From assembly GCA_964599885.1 (NCBI GenBank), contig CAZRHH010000072.1:1-16685 (forward strand): a stretch of 16,685 nucleotides of DNA. Direction: 5' to 3'. Under the pieces are notes generated by a model. The model was not told the DNA's origin. It ran no database searches and saw nothing but the letters and a program-made list of their open reading frames with translations. Position 1 is the first letter of the stretch, and each line of letters starts with the position of its first letter. The DNA is from CAZRHH01 sp964599885 (GTDB lineage Bacteria; Chloroflexota; Dehalococcoidia; DSTF01; JACRBR01). Position numbers and translations under genes: made by a program. Shown here in pieces: positions 1 to 7,203 of the stretch.

Positions 1-132
1 GCCGCCCATCTCGCGGCTCCCCGCGTCAACCATCTCTTGAGATACGACACCTACGGATCGCATTGGGCGGCGCTGGCTTACAACCCGTGGCCGTGTGTGC
101 CCGCCGACCTGCCGAAGAAGCTCATGTGCTGA
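1..132 (+). CDS. C-terminal end of an unidentified protein (5' truncated by the window edge)
   Basis: Frame 1 is open from the first base to a TGA at 130-132 and gives 43 residues, including RYDTYGSHWAALAYNPWP and ending LPKKLMC. Third codon positions are mostly G or C, as in the clear genes of this window, which supports real coding. I do not recognise the family, and no start or domain is visible because the gene begins outside the window. It converges on the nitroreductase-like gene that ends at 249, and the 116 bp between them holds a hairpin and tandem repeat. The alternative is a chance open frame in GC-rich DNA, since 44 codons is not long. Confidence 0.5.
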   Translation, partial: AAHLAAPRVNHLLRYDTYGSHWAALAYNPWPCVPADLPKKLMC

Positions 133-142
133 ACCTACGAAC

Positions 143-190
143 GCGGGCTGAAAGCCCGCTCCACAGATCAAAAGCCCGCTCCACCGATCA
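143..190. repeat. Hairpin plus 20-bp tandem duplication (AAAGCCCGCTCCAC repeat)
   Basis: GCGGGCT at 143-149 pairs with AGCCCGC at 153-159 around a 3-nt loop. The right arm starts a 20-bp unit at 151-170 that is repeated head to tail at 171-190 with one mismatch (A versus C at unit position 15). The unit contains AAAGCCCGCTCCAC. The hairpin lies between two converging genes but has no T-run, so it is not a classical terminator. Its form, a self-complementary core followed by a GCTCCAC-like tail, resembles the repeat pair at 3204-3303. Confidence 0.7.
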
Positions 191-248
191 ATGGAAGGTC
201 TTTCAGCACATCGCTGGTGCAGCACTGGGGAGAACACGGAGGACGTAC

Positions 249-1574
249 CTACCTCCGCGCGCCGGCCAGTTCGCGCATCGTTTCCCACGGGCGGGCGGAG
301 CCGTGCCAGTCTTCGTAGTGGTTGGCTTGCGTGGGGGTGTAAGCGCTCTTACCGTAGAATTTGTCGTAGAAGTCCAGATCGAGATGATGCGCCTGGCACC
401 AAACGCTGTTGATCGACATCGCGGGCACATGGATGGGAAAGCGGCCGTAGGTGTCGTAGATGTAGTTGCAGATGTCCTTCACGCACTGCACCAGTTTGTC
501 GGAGTAGCGCGGGACGCCGGCGACGAACTCGTTGCGGTCGAGGAACGGTGCTTCGCGATTGGCGTCCATCGTGTAGATGCCGTTCGGCCCGAACTTTTCG
601 GCGATGACGGCGTCGACGGCCGCGTCCATGTTCTTGTAGTACGGCGGGCAGTAGCCCTCGAGCACGCCGTCAATGCCGACGGGCACGGCGAACAGCGAAT
701 TCGGTGGTGTGACCGTGCGAAAGCCGAGCGCTTCGGCGAGGACGGCAGGGTTGACGCCAGCGTGGATCCAGCCGCCGAGCCCCATCGCCTGTTGCGCCAG
801 CGCGATGTTCTGCAGGATGAACGCGGGCTCGACGCTCTGCCCCATGTCGGTAGCAGAGAGCGGCAGCGGGCGATTCGCGTCGAGCAGGCCTTCCGCGACC
901 CAGCGTTCGCATCCGGCGGGCACGTTGCCGTTCATGTCGTCGATCAGCATCGCGCCGCCGTCGGACCAGCCGCACATCAGCAGCAGGCCGTTGATGTACT
1001 GCCAGGTGTTGTTAATCACCGGCAGAAACACGGTCGAACCGTCGATGTTCGAGTCCCAAAAATTGAAAGACAGCATCGCCGGGTATTCGCGCGGGTGCTG
1101 GGGCCGGTGGTCGAGAATCTTCACGCGATTCGCGCGGAACGACGTGACGATCGCGTCGCGGTCGCGCTCGCTCTCGTACTCCTGCACCTTCGTCGCCGGC
1201 ACGTCCTTCAAGCTGACGACGTAGCTGCCGGAGTCGTTGAAGTAGATCAGCTCGGTGCTGTGTGAACCGCACGGACTGGCCCAGGTGCGGCCGGTGAACT
1301 GGATCATCGTGTTGCCGCTCGTGCTCTTGCCGTTTTCGTATGCGTACGGCAGGTCGCTGAGGTTCATGCCGCTGATGCCAGTGCCCGCCCACACGAGCAT
1401 CGCTTCTTCGATCTCGTCGAGCGGCAGCGGCGGTTTGTCGGACTTGTGCTTCGTCGGCCCGCCGGGGATCTCGGCGCCGAGCGAAAAGCGGCGCGACCGG
1501 CGGTTGAAGATGGCGTCGAAGAGCGGATAGTTCCAGGCATTACGTGCGGCGTTGTTCCCGGTAATGTCGCCCAT
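249..1574 (-). CDS. Nitroreductase-like protein of unknown function
   Basis: This is a 441-residue protein. The start at 1574 is supported by a GGGAGGA Shine-Dalgarno about 7 nt upstream, and the stop is TAG. The N-terminal part (residues about 14-75: WNYPLFDAIFNRRSRRFSLG, then PLDEIEEAMLVWAGTGISG) has the pattern of the nitroreductase fold: an RRSxRxF basic stretch that in relatives contacts the FMN phosphate, then a helix leading to a Gly-rich turn. The rest is much longer than a standard nitroreductase (about 200 residues). It includes a hydrophobic NNTWQYINGLLLMCGW region and a conserved-looking C-terminus, WCQAHHLDLDFYDKFYG (392-408) followed by YTPTQANHYEDWHG. No signal peptide or membrane segment is obvious. 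A flavin oxidoreductase is a plausible role but substrate and partners are unknown. I am confident it is a gene and only moderately confident of the fold. Its neighbours give no functional clue. Confidence 0.85.
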   Translation of the reverse strand: MGDITGNNAARNAWNYPLFDAIFNRRSRRFSLGAEIPGGPTKHKSDKPPLPLDEIEEAMLVWAGTGISGMNLSDLPYAYENGKSTSGNTMIQFTGRTWASPCGSHSTELIYFNDSGSYVVSLKDVPATKVQEYESERDRDAIVTSFRANRVKILDHRPQHPREYPAMLSFNFWDSNIDGSTVFLPVINNTWQYINGLLLMCGWSDGGAMLIDDMNGNVPAGCERWVAEGLLDANRPLPLSATDMGQSVEPAFILQNIALAQQAMGLGGWIHAGVNPAVLAEALGFRTVTPPNSLFAVPVGIDGVLEGYCPPYYKNMDAAVDAVIAEKFGPNGIYTMDANREAPFLDRNEFVAGVPRYSDKLVQCVKDICNYIYDTYGRFPIHVPAMSINSVWCQAHHLDLDFYDKFYGKSAYTPTQANHYEDWHGSARPWETMRELAGARR

Positions 1575-1940
1575 CGTGCGTCCTCCCGCTGGCTGGCAGA
1601 GCGCTGCTTCGGCGCGGTCAGGCGCGCGCCGCTGAGGCGCTATTGTAGCACCGGATCAGAGCGGCACCACGGACGAAAGTCGGAGGGGAGGTTACGCCGA
1701 AAGGACGAGGCGCGGTGACGGGCGCGGGCGTTATCCTCGAGAGGGCGATGAAGACAGGGCACGAGCAATTTGAGTGCGGGGGGGGCGAAGCGATGCGGCC
1801 CGTAGATGCGCCGGGGATGACGCACAGCGGGCCGCATTGCTGTGTGAGGCTTGGTAGACCCCCCTCACGCGTTAGCCCTATGATTATCGCACCGATGTCA
1901 AGCCCCCCTCAGGCAGCGCATACTCAATCAGAGGTACGCC
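1575..1940. other. Divergent intergenic region with a possible promoter for the GNAT gene
   Basis: These 366 bp separate the minus-strand nitroreductase-like gene from the plus-strand acetyltransferase gene, so they should hold promoters for both. For the plus strand, TATGAT at 1879-1884 is a good -10 hexamer about 55 bp before the start codon; no convincing -35 sits at the usual spacing. A weak inverted repeat (GTGAGG at 1844-1849 with CCTCAC at 1863-1868) lies just upstream and could be an operator. A G-run occurs around 1778-1785. Open frames here are short and I see no gene. Confidence 0.35.
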
Positions 1941-2597
1941 ATGGTCAGCCGAATCGAGACCTTCGAGCCGGGAACGCACTGGACACCCGAACGGCAACGT
2001 GCCTCAGCCGAGCGGATGGCCGCCACGCTGGCGTCGCCCGAGATGCGGGCGATGTTCGCAGCAATCGCCGAGTCAGGCGGCCCGCCTCCAGACCGGGCGC
2101 CGGTGCCCGCGGCGCCTGCCATCGACCTGGGAGGCATCACACGCGAGACGATTCGCTACCGGCGCGCGAGCGACGGTGACATACCGGCTATCGCGGCGCT
2201 CGTGGAGATCGCTGACTTGCCGCCGCTCTTCATCGAGGAGTGGCTTGGTGGGTTTGTCGTCGCCGATTACAACGGGCAGATGGCAGGCTGTGGTGGCCTG
2301 GAGATGTACCGCGGTTCGGGCGTGCTTCGCAGCATCGTCATCGACGAACGGGCGCGGGGGCTGGGGCTCGGCCGGACGATGTCCGAACTGCTGATCGAAG
2401 ACGGCCGGCGTTCGGGCGCAACGGACATGTACCTGTTCACCGCGGACGCGCATCCGTTCTGGCTGCGGCTGGGCTTCACGGATGTCGAGCTTCCGGCATG
2501 GAAGGAGCCGGCGCGCGCATGCTGGCAGCATCAATTTCTGTCGCGGTTCGGCGACACGTTCGATCAGACGGTGTACTCGATGTGGCGCGCGGTCTGA
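1941..2597 (+). CDS. GNAT-family N-acetyltransferase (ArsN2-like)
   Basis: The protein has 218 residues, and the ATG is preceded by AGAGG at a suitable distance. Residues about 71-185 form a GNAT domain: IRYRRASDGDIPAIAALVE (strand 1 and helix 1), then VLRSIVIDERARGLGLG (128-144), which contains the R-G-x-G-x-G acetyl-CoA pyrophosphate-binding loop, then TDMYLFTADAHPFWLRLGF (161-179), the usual terminal strand-helix-strand. The spacing and the LRS-I-V and FWLRLGF segments recall the ArsN2 group of small acetyltransferases, but no other arsenic genes are near, so the substrate is unknown. Residues 1-60 are an Ala/Pro-rich N-terminal extension with a helical segment (ASPEMRAMFAAIAE) before the domain. 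The protein is predicted to be cytosolic. The next gene starts 13 bp downstream, suggesting a two-gene transcript. Confidence 0.9.
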   Translation: MVSRIETFEPGTHWTPERQRASAERMAATLASPEMRAMFAAIAESGGPPPDRAPVPAAPAIDLGGITRETIRYRRASDGDIPAIAALVEIADLPPLFIEEWLGGFVVADYNGQMAGCGGLEMYRGSGVLRSIVIDERARGLGLGRTMSELLIEDGRRSGATDMYLFTADAHPFWLRLGFTDVELPAWKEPARACWQHQFLSRFGDTFDQTVYSMWRAV

Positions 2598-2610
2598 GGC
2601 AACGCTGACG

Positions 2611-2871
2611 GTGGCGCGCGTGCGCATCAGGCTGACGCCGCGCGGTGGCCGCGACGCAATCAACGGCTGGACAGATGACGGTGTGCTGCGCGTGCGCGTC
2701 GCCGCGCCGCCCGTCGATGGCGCCGCCAACGACGCGCTGTTGCGGCTGATCGCGAAGCGCGCGGGGGTGGCGGCGTCGCGGGTGACGCTGGTGTCGGGGG
2801 CGCAGGGGCGGACGAAGGTTGTCGAGATCGGTGGCTTGACGGATGAGGAAGTGCGGGGGCGGTTGGGGTGA
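2611..2871 (+). CDS. DUF167 / YggU-family small protein
   Basis: This is an 86-residue protein starting at GTG 2611, the only start that gives the family's normal length; the open frame runs upstream into the previous gene but that extension looks non-coding. A GAGG lies 11 nt upstream, which is rather far for a Shine-Dalgarno. It shows the DUF167 signature: VRIRLTPRGGRDAI at the N-terminus, then LRVRVAAPPVDGAANDALL (26-44), then SRVTLVSGAQGRTKVVEI (56-73). The PPVDGxAN motif is the family hallmark. The biochemical role of the family is not established. The gene follows the GNAT gene by 13 bp on the same strand, and translational coupling is likely. Confidence 0.88.
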   Translation: MARVRIRLTPRGGRDAINGWTDDGVLRVRVAAPPVDGAANDALLRLIAKRAGVAASRVTLVSGAQGRTKVVEIGGLTDEEVRGRLG

Positions 2872-2923
2872 TGCGCGGCTCGGCGAGCCGTTGCTACGGT
2901 CGACGGCTCTCGGCCACTGGAAG

Positions 2924-3262
2924 TCAGTCCGTAGCTGAGTTGGACGCTCGCGCGGCGGGTCGCTGTTCGCTGCCGCCCTCTTCGTCTGGGTACACCGTCA
3001 CAAGTTCAAACTCGTCGGCCGTTAGCAGCTCATGGCTCTTGTCCTGGGCTCGCCGCTTTCCGACGTCGAGCGCCCATCCGGTGAGCACGTTGCCCACGCC
3101 ATCGACAATGAATTGAAGTATGCCGCTCACGTGTGGATGGCACACAACTGGATCGGTGGAAGAGCGCCAATGATGGCGGGCATCCGGCGGTTTGATGTCC
3201 GGCGGAGCTAAAGCTCCGCGGCTACGTCCGCAGAGAGCGTCGAGCTGCCTATCTGCGTCCAT
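2924..3262 (-). CDS. Possible small hypothetical or degenerate gene
   Basis: An open frame of 112 codons lies downstream of phoR on the same strand. The C-terminal half (about FIVDGVGNVLTGWALDVG, then KSHELLTADEFELVTVYPDE) reads like a globular protein, with moderately GC-rich third positions. The N-terminal third crosses the palindromic repeat at 3204-3226 and looks non-coding, and no convincing Shine-Dalgarno precedes the ATG. I do not recognise a family. It may be a gene fragment or a chance frame. The rest of the 2872-3321 gap holds only the repeat pair listed separately. Confidence 0.22.
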   Translation of the reverse strand: MDADRQLDALCGRSRGALAPPDIKPPDARHHWRSSTDPVVCHPHVSGILQFIVDGVGNVLTGWALDVGKRRAQDKSHELLTADEFELVTVYPDEEGGSEQRPAARASNSATD

Positions 3263-3303
3263 AGCGTGTCGACGGGTGACGGAGCTAAAGCTCCTCCGCT
3301 ACG
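3204..3303. repeat. Pair of palindromic intergenic repeats (GGAGCTAAAGCTCC core)
   Basis: Two copies of a 23-nt element lie at 3204-3226 and 3281-3303, in the same orientation and 77 bp apart, matching at 21 of 23 positions. Each has the inverted repeat GGAGCT-AA-AGCTCC followed by a 9-nt tail ending GCTACG. In the first copy the stem extends to 8 bp (3202-3209 with 3212-3219). They sit just downstream of the phoR stop, in the non-coding gap. The structure suggests a dispersed, REP-like intergenic element. Confidence 0.7.
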
Positions 3304-3321
3304 AAGGGGCAGTGCGCACTT

Positions 3322-4695
3322 TTACCGGCGGGGGAGGCGCATGGTGAAGGTGCTGCCGCGGCCGGGGCGGCTTTCTACGCCGACGATGCCTTCGTGCGCG
3401 CGCACGATGTGCTTGACGATCGCGAGGCCGAGGCCGATGCCCTCGCTGCCGCGGCCGCGGTCCGCCTTGAAGAAGCGCTCGAACACGCGCCCCTGCTGAT
3501 CCGGCTCGATGCCGATGCCGCTGTCGGCGACGCTGATCGCGGCGTCGCTGCCGTCGGCTTCGGCGCGCACGGTCACTTCGCCGCCGGAGGGCGTGAACTT
3601 GAGCGCGTTGGCGACGAGATTGCCGAGCGCGCGCTCCAGGCGTTCGTGATCGCCAATGACGAGCAACGGCTCGCGCGGCGCGTCGGCGTGGAGCGCGATA
3701 TGCGCGCGTTCCGCCTGTCGCGCGAAGCGGCGCACCGTGTCGTGTACGAGCACGCCGGCGTCGAGCTGCGCGAACTGCAGCGGCGCCGCGCCGGACTCGA
3801 TACGCGACAGCTCGAGCAGCTCTTCGACCATCTGCGTCAGGCGGTCGGTCTCGCGCTGGATGTGTCCGAGGAACTCGATCGCCGCGGGCTTGTCATCGAG
3901 TGCGCCTTCGGCGAGCGTCTCGGCGGCGGCGCGGATGCCAGCGAGCGGCGTCCGCAGCTCGTGCGAGACATTGCTGATGAAGTCGCGCCGCATACTGTCC
4001 AGCCGCCGCACCTCCGTGAGATCGTGAAAGACGGCAAGCGCTGCCCACGTCTCGGCGCCCTCGATCGCGACCGCCGTCGCCTGCAGCCAGCGCTGCGCCG
4101 GGCCATACGGCACGACGCGAACGCTACGTTCGCCGCGGCGCGCCGCCGCGACGATCAGCTCGTTCAGGTCGTGGTCACGGACGACTTCGATGAACGGCCG
4201 GCCTGCTGCGGCTCTCTCCTCCTGACCGAACATGATGCGCGCGGCATCGTTGAGATAGACGATGTTCGCGCTGTCATCGACGGCGACCGTAGCGTCGCTG
4301 CTGGCGTTCAGCAGCGCTTCAAGCTGGACACGCTCCTGACGCAGAGTCGAGACAATGCGTTCGATGTTGGCCCCCGCGACATTTAGCGCCGACGCAAGCT
4401 GTGCGAACTCGTCGTCGCTCACGGCAGCACGCGCGCCAAACCGTCCGGCCGCGAACGACTCTGCGACGGCCGTCGCGTCGCGCAGGTGACGCAGCCGCGG
4501 CCACAGCAGCAACACCGTCGCGAGCGAGACGGCAAGAGCGCTGGCCACGATCGCGAGCGCCGTCTGCCAGGCGGCGTGCCCGACGTAAAGGCCAATCGTG
4601 AGCACGGCGATGCCGACGATGGCGACGTACACGGCAATGCCGCCAACGATGATGCCGGCGGGCGGTGGCGTCCTAACGGACGAACTTGTAGCCAA
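3322..4695 (-). CDS. phoR: Phosphate-regulon sensor histidine kinase PhoR
   Basis: This membrane-bound kinase phosphorylates PhoB when phosphate is scarce. Numbered from a TTG start at 4695 (457 aa), two membrane segments (about 14-39 and 44-65) are separated by only a few residues. Next come a HAMP-like stretch, a PAS domain (about 120-230; LLNASSDATVAVDDSANIVY) and a kinase core with the H-box FISNVSHELRTPL (phospho-acceptor His245), N-box NLVANALKF, G1 box DSGIGI, F-box RVFERFFKAD and G2 box GLGLAIVKHI. There is almost no extracellytoplasmic loop, so phosphate is probably sensed through PstSCAB and PhoU, as for E. coli PhoR. The start is uncertain. The only ATG (4815) would overlap phoB by 143 bp and gives a non-coding-looking extension. 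TTG 4695 overlaps phoB by 23 bp, and GTG 4632 would cut into the first membrane helix. The overlap implies co-translation with phoB. Confidence 0.92.
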   Translation of the reverse strand: MATSSSVRTPPPAGIIVGGIAVYVAIVGIAVLTIGLYVGHAAWQTALAIVASALAVSLATVLLLWPRLRHLRDATAVAESFAAGRFGARAAVSDDEFAQLASALNVAGANIERIVSTLRQERVQLEALLNASSDATVAVDDSANIVYLNDAARIMFGQEERAAAGRPFIEVVRDHDLNELIVAAARRGERSVRVVPYGPAQRWLQATAVAIEGAETWAALAVFHDLTEVRRLDSMRRDFISNVSHELRTPLAGIRAAAETLAEGALDDKPAAIEFLGHIQRETDRLTQMVEELLELSRIESGAAPLQFAQLDAGVLVHDTVRRFARQAERAHIALHADAPREPLLVIGDHERLERALGNLVANALKFTPSGGEVTVRAEADGSDAAISVADSGIGIEPDQQGRVFERFFKADRGRGSEGIGLGLAIVKHIVRAHEGIVGVESRPGRGSTFTMRLPRR

Positions 4696-5389
4696 CGCCC
4701 CGTACCGTGAGAAGATGCTGTGGGCGGGCGGGTTCGCGTTCGAGCTTTTCGCGGAGCCAGCGGATGTGCACATCGACGGTGCGGCTGCCACCGAAGAACT
4801 CGTAGCCCCAAACATGCTCGAGCAACTGCTCGCGTGTGAAGACCTGCCCCGCGTTCTTGGCGAGGAAGAACAGCACGTCGAACTCCTTCGGCTTCAGCGC
4901 GAGTTCGGTGCCATCGCGCGTGACGGTACGGCCGCGCAGATCCAGCTCCAGATCGCCGGCGACGATGCGCGATGCATCGGCATCGGTGCCGCGGTTGGAG
5001 GATCGGCGCAGGAGGGCGCGGACGCGTGCCATCAGCTCGCGCATGCCAAAGGGCTTGGTGAGGTAGTCGTCGGCGCCCATTTCGAGTCCGACGACGCGGT
5101 CGAGTTCTTCGCCGCGCGCCGTGAGCATGAGGATGGGCACATCCGAGTCGGTGCGGAGACGGCGGCAGACTTCCAGCCCGTCCATCTTCGGCAGCATCAG
5201 ATCGAGCACGATCACGTCGGGGCTCGACTTGCGGGCGATCTGCAGCCCTTCGAGGCCATCGGCGGCGGAGATGACGTTGAACCCGTTCTTGCGCAGGTTG
5301 TACGACAGCGTCGAAGCCAGCGTCGCCTCGTCCTCAACGACGAGGACCGTCTTGGCGTTGGCAGGTGCCTGTGGTTGCTGGGTCGTCAT
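4673..5389 (-). CDS. phoB: Phosphate-regulon response regulator PhoB (OmpR/PhoB family)
   Basis: This DNA-binding regulator is activated by PhoR and switches on Pho-regulon genes. From ATG 5389 it is 238 residues, the usual PhoB length; the frame continues upstream to 5539, but that part encodes repeat-derived, unlikely sequence. The receiver domain (about 13-130) has the acidic pair E19-D20, phospho-acceptor D63 in VIVLDLMLPK, T90 and K112 in LTKPFG. The C-terminal winged helix (about 145-238) has LALKPKEFDVLFFLAKNAGQ, then FTREQLLEHVWGY, then the recognition helix region SRTVDVHIRWLREKLE and the terminal VRGVGYKFV hairpin. No clear Shine-Dalgarno precedes the ATG. The 240-bp gap from phoU suggests its own promoter, perhaps near TATACA on the minus strand around 5500. 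Its likely target is the direct-repeat array upstream of pstS. Confidence 0.93.
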   Translation of the reverse strand: MTTQQPQAPANAKTVLVVEDEATLASTLSYNLRKNGFNVISAADGLEGLQIARKSSPDVIVLDLMLPKMDGLEVCRRLRTDSDVPILMLTARGEELDRVVGLEMGADDYLTKPFGMRELMARVRALLRRSSNRGTDADASRIVAGDLELDLRGRTVTRDGTELALKPKEFDVLFFLAKNAGQVFTREQLLEHVWGYEFFGGSRTVDVHIRWLREKLEREPARPQHLLTVRGVGYKFVR

Positions 5390-5468
5390 GCTGAGCACGC
5401 GGGTAGTGGGGAGGGGCGGGCAGCGCTCGTAGCGCGGGGTGAACAGGCGGCTTGCGTTTCCAAGCGCG

Positions 5469-5493
5469 GCCTCACCCCCCGGCCCCCTCTCCA
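5469..5493. repeat. Pyrimidine-rich intergenic repeat fragment (CTCACCCCCCGGCCCCCTCTCC type)
   Basis: The phoU-phoB gap contains a C-rich tract (CCTCACCCCCCGGCCCC followed by CTCTCC). It looks like half of a dispersed intergenic repeat that in many environmental bacterial genomes occurs as an inverted pair around GAGAGGGGG. The matching second arm is not present here, so this is at most a partial copy. The remainder of 5390-5629 shows no gene. CTGTCACCC and TTGTCACC occur on the minus strand at about 5518-5526 and 5578-5585, but they are not tandem and I do not call them Pho boxes. Confidence 0.4.
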
Positions 5494-5629
5494 ATGGGTG
5501 TATAGACCGGAGACATGGGTGACAGGTGTACGAGGACATAGGTTACACATTCGTGTGGTCGATGTTGCCGACTCGCTGGTGACAAAGCTCAGTTCACGGG
5601 TGGCCCATGCAGGAATTTTCAGCACGCTG

Positions 5630-6295
5630 CTAGTAACGGGAGACATTGATCTCCTCCAGTTGCCCCGTGACCATGAAGATCACACGCTCGCAAATGTTGG
5701 TGACGCGGTCGGCGATGCGTTCGAGGTTGTGTGACGTCCAGATGAGATACGTGATGCGGTGTACGTCGGCCGGCGTGCGGATCATCTCCTGGATCAGGTT
5801 GTTATACGACTGGTCGTACAGCGTGTCGACGACATCATCCTCATCGCAGATCAGGCGCGCCGCGGCGTCATCGCGTTCGACGAACGCCGTGATCGCGCGG
5901 CGCAGCATGTCGACAGCCTTGTCCGCCATCTCGGTGATCTCGCCGAGCGGGCGGGGTAATTCTTCATCGCCCAGCATCAGGTTGATGCGGCCGATGCCCT
6001 CAGCGTGATCCGCCATCCGTTCGAGTTCATTGGCGATGAACAGGATCGCCACGATGATGCGCAGATCGGCGGCCATCGGCTGTTGTAGCGCGATCGTGTG
6101 GATGCACTTCTCCTCGACCTCGTAGCGCTTGGCGTTGATGGCGATATCGTCGTGAACGACGGCGTTGGACAGCGCGATGTCGCGCGTGCGCAGTGCTTCT
6201 ACGGAGCGCTGTAGCGCCTTCTCGACCATGCTGCCCATGATCAGGACGTCGTCCTGCAATTCGCGCAGCTTCTTTTCGAAGAGTTCGCGCGTCAT
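5630..6295 (-). CDS. phoU: Phosphate transport regulator PhoU
   Basis: PhoU is a cytoplasmic, metal-binding helical protein that restrains PhoR when phosphate is plentiful and modulates the Pst transporter. The start is ATG 6295, with GAGG 8 nt upstream, giving 221 residues. The open frame extends to 6370 but would then overlap pstB. It shows the two PhoU repeats: MTRELFEKKLRELQDDVLIMG, then MAADLRIIVAILFIANELERMADHAEGI in the first half and the parallel YLIWTSHNLERIADRVTNICE in the second. The repeated E/D-R-(M/I)-A-D-(H/R) motifs are the metal-cluster ligands known in the family. It follows pstB by 10 bp, so translation of the two is probably coupled. Confidence 0.95.
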   Translation of the reverse strand: MTRELFEKKLRELQDDVLIMGSMVEKALQRSVEALRTRDIALSNAVVHDDIAINAKRYEVEEKCIHTIALQQPMAADLRIIVAILFIANELERMADHAEGIGRINLMLGDEELPRPLGEITEMADKAVDMLRRAITAFVERDDAAARLICDEDDVVDTLYDQSYNNLIQEMIRTPADVHRITYLIWTSHNLERIADRVTNICERVIFMVTGQLEEINVSRY

Positions 6296-6305
6296 ACGTT
6301 GTGCC

Positions 6306-7169
6306 TCATCCGAACCGCCCGGTGATGTAGTCCTCGGTCCGTTTGTCCTTTGGCCCGGTGAAGAGCGCATCGGTATCAGAGAACTCGACGATCTCGCCGG
6401 CGCGATCGGTGCGCATCATCATGAACGCCGTGTAATCGGCGACGCGCGCGGCCTGCTGCATGTTGTGGGTAACGATGACGATCGTGTAGTCCTTCGCGAG
6501 ATCGCGCATGAGGTCTTCGATCTTCAGCGTGGCGATCGGGTCGAGCGCGCTGCACGGCTCGTCCATCAGGATCACGTCCGGCTGCACCGCGAGCGTCCTG
6601 GCAATGCACAGGCGTTGCTGCTGCCCGCCGGAGAGCGCGAGGCCGCTCTGCTTCAGCTTGTCCTTCACGTCTTCCCAGAGCGCGGCGGACTTCAGCGAGT
6701 TCTCGACGATCTCCGCCATATTTCCCTTGATGCCGTTGACCTTCGGGCCGAAGGCGATGTTGTCGTAGATCGACTTCGGGAACGGATTGGGTTTCTGGAA
6801 CACCATGCCGATGCGGCGTCGCACCTCGACGGAGTCGACGCCCTTACCGTACAGGTCGTGGCCGCGATAGAGCATCGTGCCGTCGCAGTGGAAGCTGGGG
6901 ATCAGGTCGTTCATGCGGTTCATGCAGCGGAGCAGCGTCGTTTTGCCGCAGCCGGAGGGGCCGATGAGCGCCGTGATCTTGCGTTCGGGTATGCGCACAG
7001 AGATGTCGTGCAGGGCGCGAAACTTGCCGTAATACGCGCTGAAATCGTCGACTTCGAGCACGGCGGCGCCGGCCGGCTGGATGATGCGCTCGCTCGCGGG
7101 CAGCGCGGCGGCGGCTGTCAGTCGCTCTGGTGTGGTGCGGATATGGCGTTCGGTGGTCATAGTTCTCAT
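6306..7169 (-). CDS. pstB: Phosphate ABC transporter ATP-binding protein PstB
   Basis: This is the ATPase subunit of the high-affinity phosphate importer. It has 287 residues from ATG 7169, chosen over ATG 7160 because GGAAGGG lies about 9 nt upstream of the former. Motifs in order: Walker A GPSGCGKTT (70-78), Q-loop Q125 in MVFQKPNPF, ABC signature LSGGQQQRL (179-187), Walker B VILMDEP with E204, D-loop SALDP and switch H235 in VTHNM. The length is close to the usual 250-290. It lies 34 bp after pstA and 10 bp before phoU. An N-terminal extension of about 35 residues precedes the ABC domain, a little longer than in E. coli PstB. Confidence 0.96.
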   Translation of the reverse strand: MRTMTTERHIRTTPERLTAAAALPASERIIQPAGAAVLEVDDFSAYYGKFRALHDISVRIPERKITALIGPSGCGKTTLLRCMNRMNDLIPSFHCDGTMLYRGHDLYGKGVDSVEVRRRIGMVFQKPNPFPKSIYDNIAFGPKVNGIKGNMAEIVENSLKSAALWEDVKDKLKQSGLALSGGQQQRLCIARTLAVQPDVILMDEPCSALDPIATLKIEDLMRDLAKDYTIVIVTHNMQQAARVADYTAFMMMRTDRAGEIVEFSDTDALFTGPKDKRTEDYITGRFG

Positions 7170-7203
7170 ATCATCTTACCCTTCCTGCGGTGGGCGAAGC
7201 GTC

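Noticed and set aside
63..1265. 400-codon open frame on the plus strand, antisense to the nitroreductase-like gene
   Set aside because: Composition is Arg/Val/His-rich with no domain, a typical mirror frame of a GC-rich gene whose sense strand has a good Shine-Dalgarno and protein-like sequence.
3394..4386. 330-codon plus-strand open frame opposite phoR
   Set aside because: Antisense shadow of the kinase core; low-complexity Arg/Ala/Asp-rich sequence.
5390..5539. N-terminal extension of phoB by 50 codons
   Set aside because: The extra residues come from the C-rich intergenic repeat, and the receiver domain starts normally shortly after ATG 5389.
5518..5585. E. coli-like Pho box (CTGTCA/TTGTCA) upstream of phoB
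   Set aside because: The two matches are about 60 bp apart rather than in 11-bp tandem, and each is only six to eight bases, expected by chance.
4598..5734. 378-codon plus-strand open frame opposite phoB
   Set aside because: It lies entirely antisense to phoB and parts of phoR and phoU, all with complete catalytic motifs; no recognisable protein features.
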